Assembly (NCBI RefSeq): GCF_001461695.1
Contig: NZ_AUTC01000045.1
Location: 62,001-126,000, forward strand
Direction of reading: 5' to 3'
Length of the DNA stretch: 64,000 nt
Source: Sinorhizobium fredii USDA 205
GTDB taxonomy: Bacteria > Pseudomonadota > Alphaproteobacteria > Rhizobiales > Rhizobiaceae
A program made the translations under genes and the position numbers. The notes below the pieces were generated by a model. The model had not been told where the DNA came from, did not search any database, and was given only the letters and a program-made list of their open reading frames with translations. The first letter of the stretch is position 1, and each line of letters begins with the position of its first letter. Shown one piece after another: positions 37,551 to 46,150 of the stretch.

Positions 37551-38795
37551 ATGCCTGTTGCACTTTCCACCTTCGACCGGTCGCTTCTGTCCGGCGAGCA
37601 AGGCGAGGCTGCCGCCTTCGCCATGCGGCTGCTCGTCCGTTTCGCCGAGGCCGTTGGCGCGGAGCGCTTCATCGACATCGAGGCGGCGCATATCGACGGC
37701 TGTCTCTATCTCGGCCAGGTGAGCCTCGACTTCGTCGAGCATCTGGTGCGTCTCGGCGGTCGCGTTCGCGTGCCGACGACGCTGAATGTCGGCTCCGTCG
37801 ATCTCATCCATCCGGAACTTTTTCATGGCAGCGACGAGGTCGGCCGGGGTGGAGCGCGGCTGATGAGGGTGCATGAGGAACTCGGCTGTGTGCCGACCTT
37901 TACCTGCGCGCCCTATCAGACGATCTTCCGGCCGCGCTTCGGCGCCCAGATCGCCTGGGCCGAGTCGAACGCCATCGTCTTTGCCAATTCCGTGCTCGGC
38001 GCCCGCACCAACCGCTATGGCGATTTCATCGATCTGTGTTGTGCGCTGACCGGTCGTGCCCCCTATTACGGCCTGCATATCGGCGAGAACCGCCGCGCAC
38101 GCATCCGTGTAGAGGTCGAGAGCCTGCCCGGGGAATGGGCGGAAGCGGGGCTCGCCTGCGTCGCCGTCGGGCATGCGATCGGCCGGCGCTGCGGCGACCG
38201 GGTGCCGGCGATCACCGGCCTGCCGGCTTCGACCAGCGAGGATGATCTGAAGGCGCTCGGTGCCGTCGCCGCTTCCGCGGGTGCGGTTGCGCTTTTCCAT
38301 GCCGTGGGGCTGACGCCGGAGGCGCCGACCATCGATGCGGCATTTCAGGGCCAAGCGCCGGAAGAGGTGATCCGACTCACGGCGGCGGACCTCCGAGAAA
38401 CCGTAAGTAAGCTTTCGACGGTTCCGGACGGCACCCCATTGACTGCCGTCAGCCTGGGCACGCCGCATTTCTCGCTTGCCGAGTTCGAGCGGTTGATGCC
38501 GCTGATCGACGGGGCTCGGCTGATGGTCGATGTCTATGTCAACACCCATCGGGCAGTGCTCGAGGACTTGCAAAGACGCGGCTGGGAGGAGCGCCTGAGG
38601 GCAGCCGGCGTGACGCTGGTCATCGATACCTGCACCTATGTGACGGCGGTGATGCGTGACCTGTCCGGCGCCGTCATGACCAATTCCGGCAAATGGGCCT
38701 ATTACGCGCCGGGCAACATCGGCGTCGACGTCGCCTTCGGATCGCTTGCGGACTGTGTCGGATCGGCCCGGGCCGGCAAGGTGGTGCGGCTGTGA
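37551..38795 (+). CDS. Aconitase X catalytic (large) subunit
   Basis: This 414-residue protein of the aconitase X family (formerly DUF521) shows the conserved Cys-bearing segments [11 protein letters not shown] (C113, C119), [15 protein letters not shown] (C163/C164) and [12 protein letters not shown] near 360, and the C-terminal [12 protein letters not shown]. Bacterial aconitase X enzymes studied so far dehydrate cis-3-hydroxy-L-proline, with an Fe-S cluster at the active site. Its stop overlaps the start of the small subunit gene. Hydroxyproline genes are not nearby, so the substrate is inferred from family. Confidence 0.88.
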   Translation: MPVALSTFDRSLLSGEQGEAAAFAMRLLVRFAEAVGAERFIDIEAAHIDGCLYLGQVSLDFVEHLVRLGGRVRVPTTLNVGSVDLIHPELFHGSDEVGRGGARLMRVHEELGCVPTFTCAPYQTIFRPRFGAQIAWAESNAIVFANSVLGARTNRYGDFIDLCCALTGRAPYYGLHIGENRRARIRVEVESLPGEWAEAGLACVAVGHAIGRRCGDRVPAITGLPASTSEDDLKALGAVAASAGAVALFHAVGLTPEAPTIDAAFQGQAPEEVIRLTAADLRETVSKLSTVPDGTPLTAVSLGTPHFSLAEFERLMPLIDGARLMVDVYVNTHRAVLEDLQRRGWEERLRAAGVTLVIDTCTYVTAVMRDLSGAVMTNSGKWAYYAPGNIGVDVAFGSLADCVGSARAGKVVRL

Positions 38796-39214
38796 CGGTG
38801 CGGCTCAAGGCAGCGACGCTGGTCGGCGGATCGGCGCAGGCAGAAACGCTGGTGCTTTCGGAACCCTTAAGCTTCTGGGGCGGCCTCGACTCGGCGACCG
38901 GGCGGATCATCGACCAGTGGCATCCGCAGAAGAACGAGGTGATGATCGGCCGGATCCTGGTGATGCGGGCAGGGCGCGGCTCGAGCTCCGGGAGCTCAGT
39001 GCTGGCGGAAGCGCTACGGCGCGGAACCGGGCCGGCAGGTATCGTGCTGCTGGCGCGCGACGCGATCGTCACCGTCGGGGCGATGGTCGCGGCCGAGCTC
39101 TACGGCAAGGCCTGCCCGGTGGTTCTCGCCAGCGAAGCGGATTGGGCGGCGATCACCGGGGCCACGTCACTCGCGATCGAGGCGGGCGACGAATCGGCAG
39201 TGATCGAGATTTGA
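38792..39214 (+). CDS. Aconitase X swivel-domain (small) subunit
   Basis: This 140-residue DUF126-type swivel domain partner of the catalytic subunit carries the conserved [31 protein letters not shown] segment and ends with the family core. The start is the GTG at 38792-38794, which overlaps the large-subunit TGA by two bases. A second GTG lies two codons on. The two chains form the complete aconitase X, fused into one polypeptide in some other species. Confidence 0.88.
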   Translation: MTVRLKAATLVGGSAQAETLVLSEPLSFWGGLDSATGRIIDQWHPQKNEVMIGRILVMRAGRGSSSGSSVLAEALRRGTGPAGIVLLARDAIVTVGAMVAAELYGKACPVVLASEADWAAITGATSLAIEAGDESAVIEI

Positions 39215-39236
39215 CGCTGGCGATTGCGGCTTCGCC

Positions 39237-40181
39237 TCAGCTGCCGAGATGCCGCTCGCCGCGCGTCTTCGCCAAAGCGATCTGCCGCTGCCGCTCCCGA
39301 TAGCGCTCGCGATCCTCGTCGGTGCGGGCCTCATGGCAGTGAACGCAGGAGACGCCTTCCTCGTGAAGGGGCGAGAGGAGGTCTTCCGGCGTCAAAGGCT
39401 GGCGGCAGGCGTGGCAGAGCGTGTGCTCGCCCTCCGCAAGGCCATGGGTGACGGAGACGCGTTCGTCGAAGACGAAGCAGGCGCCGTCCCAGAGGCTTTC
39501 CTCCGCCGGGATCTGCTCAAGATACTTCAGGATGCCGCCCTTGAGATGGTAGACCTCTTCAAAACCCTGTTCCTTCATGAAGGCGGTCGCCTTCTCGCAG
39601 CGGATGCCGCCGGTACAGTACATGGCGATCTTCGGCTTGTTGTGCAGGCCGGTGTGGTTGCGGACCCAGTCGGGAAACTCGCGGAAGGTCTTGGTTTTAG
39701 GGTCGACGGCGCCGCGAAACAGGCCGATCGCCGTCTCGTAGTCGTTGCGCGTGTCGATGACCAGCGTATCCGGATCGGAAATCAGCGCGTTCCAGTCCTT
39801 CGGTTCCACATAGGTGCCGACCACCTGGTTGGGGTCGATGGCCTCGACGCCCATGGTGACGATTTCCTTCTTCAGCCGCACCTTCATGCGCAGGAAGGGC
39901 ATGGCCGCGGCCCGGCTCTCCTTGTGTTCCAGGCCAGTGAATTCAGGCTGAGCGATGAGGTAGGCCAGCACCGCGGCAATGCCCGTCTCGGTGCCGGCGA
40001 TCGTGCCGTTGATGCCTTCATGGGCGAGAAGCAGCGTGCCCTTCACGCCGTTGGCATCGCAGACAGCCTGCAGCGGTTCGCGGAATTCGGCGAAGCGCGG
40101 AAAGGAGACGAAATGATAGAGCGCGGCCACCAAAAACTGGCCCTGCGCCTCTGGGCGCGGTGTCGTGAACATGTCGGTCAT
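39237..40181 (-). CDS. trhO: Rhodanese-like tRNA uridine hydroxylase
   Basis: This 314-residue protein of the TrhO/YceA family helps make 5-hydroxyuridine at tRNA wobble position 34 using oxygen. An N-terminal acylphosphatase-like domain (about 15-105) precedes the rhodanese domain with catalytic loop [10 protein letters not shown] (C189, C195). A C-terminal tail carries CHAC and CVHC pairs that may bind zinc. It converges on the aconitase X operon with a 22-base gap. I keep the ATG at 40179-40181. Confidence 0.92.
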   Translation of the reverse strand: MTDMFTTPRPEAQGQFLVAALYHFVSFPRFAEFREPLQAVCDANGVKGTLLLAHEGINGTIAGTETGIAAVLAYLIAQPEFTGLEHKESRAAAMPFLRMKVRLKKEIVTMGVEAIDPNQVVGTYVEPKDWNALISDPDTLVIDTRNDYETAIGLFRGAVDPKTKTFREFPDWVRNHTGLHNKPKIAMYCTGGIRCEKATAFMKEQGFEEVYHLKGGILKYLEQIPAEESLWDGACFVFDERVSVTHGLAEGEHTLCHACRQPLTPEDLLSPLHEEGVSCVHCHEARTDEDRERYRERQRQIALAKTRGERHLGS

Positions 40182-40249
40182 GGGGCACGCAAATACAGCT
40201 TTCGCGGTTCAAGCGCAATTGCGGCGAATCGGACCGAAAGGTCCAAGCG

Positions 40250-41158
40250 TTACCGCCCGGCCTCGAGCCACAGCAGTTCGATCGTGCGGCTTTCGCTCCC
40301 CGGGTCGTCGAGGAAGACCGCCGCTGCCCGCTGCAGGGCTTCCAGTCTCAGATCCTCTTGCCGGGTGATGACGGCGGAAAGGAGATGAGCCTGATTCTGG
40401 CTGTCGCCGGCGAGCTCCGGCTCTTCGTTGATGAGGGACGTCATCGTGGCGAGGTCGTTCAAATGGCCGAGCACGTCGACCAGTTCCTTGGTTTCCGCCC
40501 TCTTCGCTTGCATCGCCGAAGGCCATGCCTCTCGCAACAGCCCCAGATGCATCCTATAGTCCTGGGCGCGCTTGCGCAGCTCGTGCAAGAGCTCGGCCTC
40601 GGTGCTCGTTTCGCAAGCGGCCCTGGCGCGCGCGGCGCGGCTCAAGGTTCGCCGCCAGCCTTTTGCCAGTCGGCCGGCGGATTCTCGTCTGCCGTCGTCG
40701 AAGGAAACATGCGTAAGTGCCGCGAGCGCCTGTTCGCAAATGACGATGGTCGAGTCGATCTTGCCTTCGAGATCAGTTTCGCCTTCAGCGATCCGGTCAC
40801 GGCGGTCTGCGAGGATCGAGCAGACCTTGTCGAGCGCCAATTGCTGCTCTTCGCTGGCCGCATGCTCGCGGAGATAGCTGGCGTTCTCGACAAGAGCTGC
40901 TGCGTCGCGAACGGTCGAGAGATTGCGCGCCACATCTCGGATGCGGGCGTTTTCCTGCTTCTGAAAGAGTGGAGCATCGCAGGCGACGAGCCGGTAGAGC
41001 GAGCGCAGGCGCTTGAAATTCTTGCGCGCGTCGTGGATGGCTTCGTGCACGCCCGCCGGCTGATCCTTGAGCACTGCCACCGCACGCGCGACCTGCTCGG
41101 CGCCGACGGCGCGAAAGTCCTCGGTGAAGGGACGGCCCGGACTGAAGGCGTAGGTCAT
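40250..41158 (-). CDS. CHAD domain protein
   Basis: This 302-residue, highly helical protein of the CHAD family has conserved basic and His residues such as EAIHDARKNFKRLRSLYRL (about 39-57). The second repeat includes LHELRKRAQDYRMHLGLLREAWP. CHAD domains are conserved helical domains that bind polyphosphate. The start overlaps the CYTH gene stop by four bases (ATGA), so both are one transcript. The pair is a split form of the CYTH-CHAD fusion protein (YgiF-like) found elsewhere. Confidence 0.87.
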   Translation of the reverse strand: MTYAFSPGRPFTEDFRAVGAEQVARAVAVLKDQPAGVHEAIHDARKNFKRLRSLYRLVACDAPLFQKQENARIRDVARNLSTVRDAAALVENASYLREHAASEEQQLALDKVCSILADRRDRIAEGETDLEGKIDSTIVICEQALAALTHVSFDDGRRESAGRLAKGWRRTLSRAARARAACETSTEAELLHELRKRAQDYRMHLGLLREAWPSAMQAKRAETKELVDVLGHLNDLATMTSLINEEPELAGDSQNQAHLLSAVITRQEDLRLEALQRAAAVFLDDPGSESRTIELLWLEAGR

Positions 41159-41628
41159 GGTTGCGCGACCAGCAGTCCCTCAGTGGCCAGCGCCTGGTTG
41201 GAATAGCGGCGGTCGCCGGTGATCTCGCGGCCCAGCCATGCGGGAAGGGCGGGGAGGTCCGTCTCCTTCTTCATCTCGACCTCGGCGACGACCAGGCCTT
41301 CGAGGGCTCCCTCATAAACATCGACCTCCCAGGTGAAACTCTTGTGCGGGACGCGATAACGGCGCTTCTCGATGACGATGCCGACGGCCTGGGTCAGCAA
41401 CTCGCGGGCGTCGTCCATAGGCAGGTCGTATTCGTACTCGTTCCGCACCAAAGCCGATTTGCCGATCTTGACGGTAAGGCGGGCCCATTTGTTTCCATGG
41501 ATTCGCACGCGCACCGAACGATCCTCCATGGTGACGATATAGGCTTGGCGTAACCTGATGCCTCCGTCGGCGCGCTCCCTCCAGTCGTCGGAAGCAACCA
41601 GGAACTTGCGCTCTATCTCCTTCGCCAT
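41155..41628 (-). CDS. CYTH domain protein (triphosphate-binding tunnel fold)
   Basis: This 157-residue single CYTH domain has the N-terminal signature ExExK (EIERKFLV, E4/E6/K8). Alternating charged residues of the triphosphate tunnel are also visible (SVRVRIHGNKWARLTVK, EVDVYEG, VAEVEM). Bacterial CYTH proteins are mostly inorganic triphosphatases; adenylate cyclase activity of the class IV type is less likely. It is the first gene of the CYTH-CHAD unit. Confidence 0.9.
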   Translation of the reverse strand: MAKEIERKFLVASDDWRERADGGIRLRQAYIVTMEDRSVRVRIHGNKWARLTVKIGKSALVRNEYEYDLPMDDARELLTQAVGIVIEKRRYRVPHKSFTWEVDVYEGALEGLVVAEVEMKKETDLPALPAWLGREITGDRRYSNQALATEGLLVAQP

Positions 41629-41733
41629 GGAATGTCCTGCCGTTCGAGAGGTCGACCGTCATCAAACTATCGCATTGCGGGTTAGGCTCAAGCCATCTCT
41701 TTGTTGCAGATGATATTTTATCGTCTTCTTTTG

Positions 41734-41746
41734 TACGGCGCGTACG
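41734..41746. promoter_or_regulatory. Short palindrome upstream of eda
   Basis: GTACG-GCG-CGTAC is a perfect dyad 83 bases upstream of the eda ATG, in the 200-base gap shared with the CYTH gene. It is a possible operator, but no regulator is known for it here. Confidence 0.35.
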
Positions 41747-41828
41747 GCACGGGGTCTTTCGGTCTCGACAATGGCAGGCGGGCGGAGTATGCGAGTGCAG
41801 ATTCAATCGTTTTAAAAGGACGGCGGGC

Positions 41829-42467
41829 ATGAGCGCGAAGACCGACAAGCTTCTTTCCATCCTCAAGCTGCAACCGGTGGTACCGGTGCTGGTGATCGAT
41901 GATGCAGCAACTGCAGTCCCGCTGGCTCGGGCGCTTGTTGCAGGTGGCCTGAAGGCGATCGAGATCACGCTGCGCACGCCGGCGGCGCTCGAGGCGATCC
42001 GCGCCGTGGCGAACGAAGTTGAAGGGGCGGTTGCCGGTGCCGGAACCATACTCAACGCCGCCCAGTTCGAAGAGGCCGTTTCGGCCGGCTCCGAGTTCAT
42101 TGTCAGCCCCGGCACGACGCAGGAACTGATCGACGTCGCCGACGACCACGAGGTGCCCCTGCTGCCGGGGGCGGCGACGGCGAGCGAGGTGATGGGGCTG
42201 CGCGAGGAAGGCTACGGCGTCATGAAGTTTTTCCCGGCCGAGCAGGCCGGCGGCGCCGCCTATCTGAAATCTCTGTCGTCGCCACTTGCAGGTACTTTGT
42301 TCTGCCCGACCGGCGGCATTTCGCTTGCCAATGCGCGGGACTATCTTTCGCTGCCGAACGTCGTCTGCGTCGGCGGCTCCTGGGTTGCGCCGAAGGAGCT
42401 GGTCGCCAGGGGCGACTGGGCCGGCATCACCAAGCTCGCTGCCGAGGCCTTTGCGCTAAAAGGCTGA
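41829..42467 (+). CDS. eda: 2-keto-3-deoxy-6-phosphogluconate aldolase (KDPG/KHG aldolase)
   Basis: This 212-residue class I aldolase of the Entner-Doudoroff pathway cleaves KDPG to pyruvate and glyceraldehyde 3-phosphate. Catalytic Glu45 (AIEITLRT) and the Schiff-base lysine K133 (VMKFFPAEQ) are present, with SPGTTQEL and the phosphate-binding PTGGI. AAAAGGACGG lies upstream of the ATG. The Entner-Doudoroff route is the main sugar pathway in rhizobia, so this is a housekeeping gene. It is followed by a clear terminator. Confidence 0.95.
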   Translation: MSAKTDKLLSILKLQPVVPVLVIDDAATAVPLARALVAGGLKAIEITLRTPAALEAIRAVANEVEGAVAGAGTILNAAQFEEAVSAGSEFIVSPGTTQELIDVADDHEVPLLPGAATASEVMGLREEGYGVMKFFPAEQAGGAAYLKSLSSPLAGTLFCPTGGISLANARDYLSLPNVVCVGGSWVAPKELVARGDWAGITKLAAEAFALKG

Positions 42468-42494
42468 CCGGGCGAAGCAAAGGACAATCCATCA

Positions 42495-42521
42495 AGAAGC
42501 CGGGCCCTCGTCCGGCTTTTT
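42495..42521 (+). terminator. Rho-independent terminator after eda
   Basis: A stem AAGCCGG / CCGGCTT is followed by a T run, 29 bases after the eda stop. Confidence 0.85.
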
Positions 42522-42632
42522 CATGTCCGGTTCGTGTTTGTATTTTCACCTGCCGGTTCCTATGTCTCACTCCGACAACGACGACGCAGAGAGGCTGCCG
42601 CTTCCGCGCGTCAAACCTAAGGAGCGAGGCCG

Positions 42633-43331
42633 ATGTTCGACGCGAAGAAATTGCTGGATCAGTTCTTAGGTTCGCAGGTGCCCGGCGCCGGCGGCACGGT
42701 TCGCGGCCGCGCCGATCAGGTGACCCAACTCGCCAAGGACAATCCGCTGGCGACCGGCGCGATCGCGGCCGTGCTGCTCGGCACGAAGTCAGGACGCAAC
42801 CTGGCCGGCAATGCGGCTGTTCTCGGCGGGCTGGCGGCGATCGCCGGCCTCGGTTACCAGGCCTACAAGAACTATCAGGCCGGGCAGGCGCCGCAGCCAG
42901 CGTCGCCTGCACCCATGGAACTCCCCGCGCCGCCTGCCGATTCCGGCTTCGCGGCGCCGGAAGCGCTCAGCAATGACTTCGCGCTGGTGCTCGTTCGCGC
43001 CATGATCGCCGCCGCCCGGGCGGATGGCCATATCGACGAAACCGAACGTCGTCGGATCATGGACAAGCTCTCCGTCTCGGGTCTCTCGGCGGATGCCACG
43101 GCCTTCCTCGAAGGCGAGCTTGCCAATCCGATCGATCTCGACGCCATCGTCGCTGCCGGCAAGACGGAAGAGGAACGGGTCGAGATCTATACGGCATCGC
43201 GCCTTGCGATCGAGCCGGATGGCCGGGCCGAGCGCGGCTATCTCGATCTTCTCGCTGGCCGGCTCGGGCTTGCCGATGCGCTTGTCGACCACATCGAGGC
43301 GACGGTTTCGGCGGCCAAGGTTTCTGTCTGA
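42633..43331 (+). CDS. DUF533/YebE-like tellurite-resistance-TerB-fold protein
   Basis: This 232-residue protein has an N-terminal FDAKKLLDQFLG, a central glycine-rich hydrophobic segment (about 45-80, AVLLGTKSGRNLAGNAAVLGGLAAIAGLGYQAYKNY) and a Pro/Ala linker. The C-terminal TerB-like helical domain (about 110-225) has ARADGHIDETERRRI. It is the YebE family, an inner-membrane-associated protein of unknown role. It stands alone, with a terminator-like hairpin after it. Confidence 0.87.
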   Translation: MFDAKKLLDQFLGSQVPGAGGTVRGRADQVTQLAKDNPLATGAIAAVLLGTKSGRNLAGNAAVLGGLAAIAGLGYQAYKNYQAGQAPQPASPAPMELPAPPADSGFAAPEALSNDFALVLVRAMIAAARADGHIDETERRRIMDKLSVSGLSADATAFLEGELANPIDLDAIVAAGKTEEERVEIYTASRLAIEPDGRAERGYLDLLAGRLGLADALVDHIEATVSAAKVSV

Positions 43332-43342
43332 GACGCAGCGCG

Positions 43343-43370
43343 ATGAGCGGAGCGTATCCGTTCCGCTCAT
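43343..43370 (+). terminator. Hairpin after the YebE-like gene
   Basis: A nine-base-pair stem ATGAGCGGA / TCCGCTCAT begins 12 bases after the stop. It has no T tract, so it is a weak terminator or a mRNA-end structure. Confidence 0.5.
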
Positions 43371-43449
43371 GGTTCGATCACGAGTTTGAATTTGAAACGC
43401 GGCGGTGTCTGTCCTATTGCCAAAGCAAGTGGAACGCGGGGAGCGATCG

Positions 43450-44148
43450 ATGCGCGATCTTGCCAATTGGAAGGGATGTCCGGCGCCGCAGCCGGTTTTG
43501 ATCGAGGGCCGCTATGTGCGGCTGGAGCCCTATGACCGCGCGGTGCATCTGGAGCCGCTCTGGCACGATGCCTTTGGCGGCCTGGCGATCAACCCGCTGC
43601 TCAAATATTTCACCCAGGACGATTTTTCGGGAATCGAGGCCTTCGACGCCTGGCTCTCGGCTGTTCAGGCGAAATCCGGCTGGATCACCGAGGTGTTTCG
43701 CGACAGGGCAACCGGCAGCGTCGTCGGCATGGCGAACTACATGCGCGCCGACCCCGCCAATGGCGTCGTCGAGGTCGGCGGCGTGGCGCACGGGCCGGCC
43801 ATGGCGCGATCGCCGCTCTCGACGGAAGCGCACTACCTGATGGCGAGGCACGTTTTCGAGGATCTCGGCTATCGCCGCTACGAGTGGAAATGCCACAGCG
43901 AAAACCAGCCTAGCCGCACCACGGCGCTCAGGCTCGGCTTTACCTTCGAAGGCATTTTCCGCCAGCACATGATTTCCAAGCACGGCAATCGCGACACCGC
44001 CTGGTTCTCGATGATCGACGGCGAATGGCCGCTCCTCAAGGCCGCCTTCGAGGGCTGGCTTTCACCCGACAATTTCGATAGCGAAGGGCTCCAGAAGCGA
44101 CGTCTCGAGGACATCCGCGCGGAACTGGCGACAAAGGAGCAAGCGTGA
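43450..44148 (+). CDS. GNAT family N-acetyltransferase (RimJ/RimL-like)
   Basis: This 232-residue acetyltransferase is of the RimJ/RimL-type GNAT fold (Acetyltransf_3). The core includes VVGMANYMRADPANGVVEVGGV, EAHYLMARHVFEDLGYRRYEWKCHSENQPSRTTALRLGFTFEG and the C-terminal HGNRDTAWFSMIDGEW. It would acetylate a protein N-terminus, an amine or a drug; the target is unknown. The ATG at 43450 has GGGGAG upstream; a frame to 43405 is less likely. It overlaps the next gene by four bases (GTGA). Confidence 0.88.
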   Translation: MRDLANWKGCPAPQPVLIEGRYVRLEPYDRAVHLEPLWHDAFGGLAINPLLKYFTQDDFSGIEAFDAWLSAVQAKSGWITEVFRDRATGSVVGMANYMRADPANGVVEVGGVAHGPAMARSPLSTEAHYLMARHVFEDLGYRRYEWKCHSENQPSRTTALRLGFTFEGIFRQHMISKHGNRDTAWFSMIDGEWPLLKAAFEGWLSPDNFDSEGLQKRRLEDIRAELATKEQA

Positions 44149-44360
44149 GCGCGCCCGAGAAAAAGGAAAGGTCGGCTGCGATCGCCGCCGCGATCATCCT
44201 GGCGATCGTCGGCATCGGCTTCTTCGTGCTGCCATCGATCATGGTGCGGCTCGGCGACATTTCCCCGTGGCTCGCCGCCGGCGTCGGGGCGATTTTCGTG
44301 CTCGGCTTCTTCCTGATCTTCTGGCTGCGCGCCCGCCATCAGCGCCGGCGGGGGCTGTAG
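44145..44360 (+). CDS. Small two-helix membrane protein
   Basis: I do not recognise this 71-residue protein. It has a charged N-terminus, two hydrophobic helices (about 11-32 and 41-62) and a basic RARHQRRRG tail. The GTG at 44145-44147 overlaps the acetyltransferase stop, so it is cotranslated. It probably inserts in the inner membrane as a hairpin. Its tight coupling to the GNAT suggests a shared job, which the sequence does not reveal. Confidence 0.65.
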   Translation: MSAPEKKERSAAIAAAIILAIVGIGFFVLPSIMVRLGDISPWLAAGVGAIFVLGFFLIFWLRARHQRRRGL

Positions 44361-44367
44361 CTGCGCC

Positions 44368-45405
44368 TCAGCCTTGCAGCGCGGCACCCAGCAGAACAAG
44401 CCCCAAGACCAGGACCAGCAGCGCACCGGCGATTTCGATGCCGTTCGAGATGCGCGCCGCAGCCGATTGGCTCGAGGCGTAGCGAACGGCGAAGCCCTTG
44501 GCGGTGACGGCCAGGGTGGCGAGGATCGAGACGGTGATGGCGGTGCCGATCGACATGGCGAAGACCGACAGCACGCCGCCGAGATAGAGCCCGTTCAGCA
44601 GCGCGAAGGAAAGCACGATCAGGGCACCGGAGCAGGGGCGTAGACCCACTGCAACGATTGCCGACCAGGCTTCGCTGAGCGCAAAACGATCGCCCTTCAG
44701 CATTTGCGGATCGGGCGCATGGGCGTGGCCGCAGGTGGCGCAGACCTCGCCGGGGCCATGCGCGTCGCCGTGATGATGCGAATGATGGTGACCGTGATGG
44801 CCGTGATCATGGGAACCATGCTGATGATGGGCGTGCCCGTCGGCAAGGGCCAGCCTCGGCCGGGCCATCGATCGCAGCTTGCGGAAGACCAGCCAGCTGC
44901 CGAAGGCGGCAATCAGCGCATAGCTCGCGACCTCGAGCCAATGGGTGGCGCGCGTCATGTTGATGGAGGAGCCGCGCAGCACGAGATAGACGGCGCCGAT
45001 CAACAGGATCGCCACGACGCCCTGCAGGATCGACGAGAGGAACGACAACAGCACGCCACGTTTCAGTTCCGTCTCATTGGCGATCATGTAGGAGGAAATC
45101 ACCGCCTTGCCGTGGCCGGGGCCGGCCGCATGGAAGACGCCATAGGCGAAGGAAAGGCCGATCAGCGACCAGAGCTGCCAGGGGTTGTCGCGCATGTCCT
45201 TGAGCGCGCCGGTCAGCAGCCGGTAGAAGCTCTGCTGTTCCATGTTGACCCAGGCGAAAAACCCGCCGAAGACGCCGGTGGTCGGGATCGAAGGCTCGGC
45301 GGAGCCGATGCCGAGCGGCGATTGCGCCATGGCGAGCGTCGCCGAAAGGGCTGCCAACAGAAGGCCGGCGACGAGCGGACCGCCGATCCTGCGCAGGTTC
45401 AGCAT
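44368..45405 (-). CDS. NicO/RcnA-like nickel/cobalt exporter with His-rich loop
   Basis: This 345-residue polytopic inner-membrane protein of the NicO family has a hydrophobic N-terminus (signal or first helix) and six further helices. AAGPGHGKAVISSYM and the CSGALIVLSFALLNGLYLGG segments are typical. A His/Asp-rich cytoplasmic loop at about 195-220 (about 15 His within 30 residues) is a metal-binding region. The family exports Ni2+ or Co2+. The start overlaps the DUF1007 gene, forming the usual DUF1007-NicO pair. Confidence 0.88.
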   Translation of the reverse strand: MLNLRRIGGPLVAGLLLAALSATLAMAQSPLGIGSAEPSIPTTGVFGGFFAWVNMEQQSFYRLLTGALKDMRDNPWQLWSLIGLSFAYGVFHAAGPGHGKAVISSYMIANETELKRGVLLSFLSSILQGVVAILLIGAVYLVLRGSSINMTRATHWLEVASYALIAAFGSWLVFRKLRSMARPRLALADGHAHHQHGSHDHGHHGHHHSHHHGDAHGPGEVCATCGHAHAPDPQMLKGDRFALSEAWSAIVAVGLRPCSGALIVLSFALLNGLYLGGVLSVFAMSIGTAITVSILATLAVTAKGFAVRYASSQSAAARISNGIEIAGALLVLVLGLVLLGAALQG

Positions 45406-46043
45406 GTCACCTCGATCCTCGTTGCGAAGAGTTTCGACATGTCGGTGCCGGTCGGATCGTTCCAGAAGGCGTCGGTGAGCGTGTCCTTGTTTTCGGCCAG
45501 CACCTCGTCCGGATCCGGCCGCACCACCTGGTGCTGGCAGGCCTCGATCTTCTCGCCGACGACGGTGAGATCACCGTCAGTCGGGAAGTCCATCGCCGTG
45601 TACATGGTCGGGTCGTAGACACCGAAGGAGAGCTTGCCCTTGAGCGGCATCGCCTCCGCCGGCTTGACCGCGAACATCATCAGCAGTTGGTTGTCCTTGT
45701 AGTCGACCGTGATGCTGTCGGGCTTTGTGACTTTTACCGATTTTCCATTGTCGAATATCGCCGTGTAATAATTGTACTCGGAAAGCGACTCGAGCACAGT
45801 CTGGCCGACTTCCTTCAACTCATCCGGATCGAGCGTGGCATTGGAGTTCTTGTCGAAGTCGAGCACGACGCTTGCCGAAAACAGCTCGTCGAATCGCCAG
45901 ACGTTGCGAAGTTCGCCGATATTCCCCTTGTCGTCGGAGACGATCTCCAGCCGCGCCTCGGCGAAGATGTGCGGATGGGCGACGGCGAGCCCGGGCATCA
46001 GCAGGGTCGCAAGTCCGGCCAGGACGAGACGTTGTGTGTTCAT
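45399..46043 (-). CDS. DUF1007 family periplasmic protein, partner of NicO
   Basis: This 214-residue exported protein has a signal peptide (about 1-22, ending in LPGLAVA) followed at once by HPHIFAEARL, an N-terminal His motif typical of the family and able to bind metal. DUF1007 genes are nearly always next to nicO-type transporter genes, as here with a seven-base overlap. It probably hands nickel or cobalt to, or from, the exporter in the periplasm. The start at 46043 was chosen for the complete signal peptide; a frame to 46481 has no family similarity. Confidence 0.86.
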   Translation of the reverse strand: MNTQRLVLAGLATLLMPGLAVAHPHIFAEARLEIVSDDKGNIGELRNVWRFDELFSASVVLDFDKNSNATLDPDELKEVGQTVLESLSEYNYYTAIFDNGKSVKVTKPDSITVDYKDNQLLMMFAVKPAEAMPLKGKLSFGVYDPTMYTAMDFPTDGDLTVVGEKIEACQHQVVRPDPDEVLAENKDTLTDAFWNDPTGTDMSKLFATRIEVTC

Positions 46044-46150
46044 CGGAATCGGGAGTCCTTTCCGGTCGAAGCCGACCGTACGAATCGCCTCGGAATGTAC
46101 CGCAAATGGGACGGAATTGGGACTTCGCAGGCGAAGTGCCGGACACGCCT

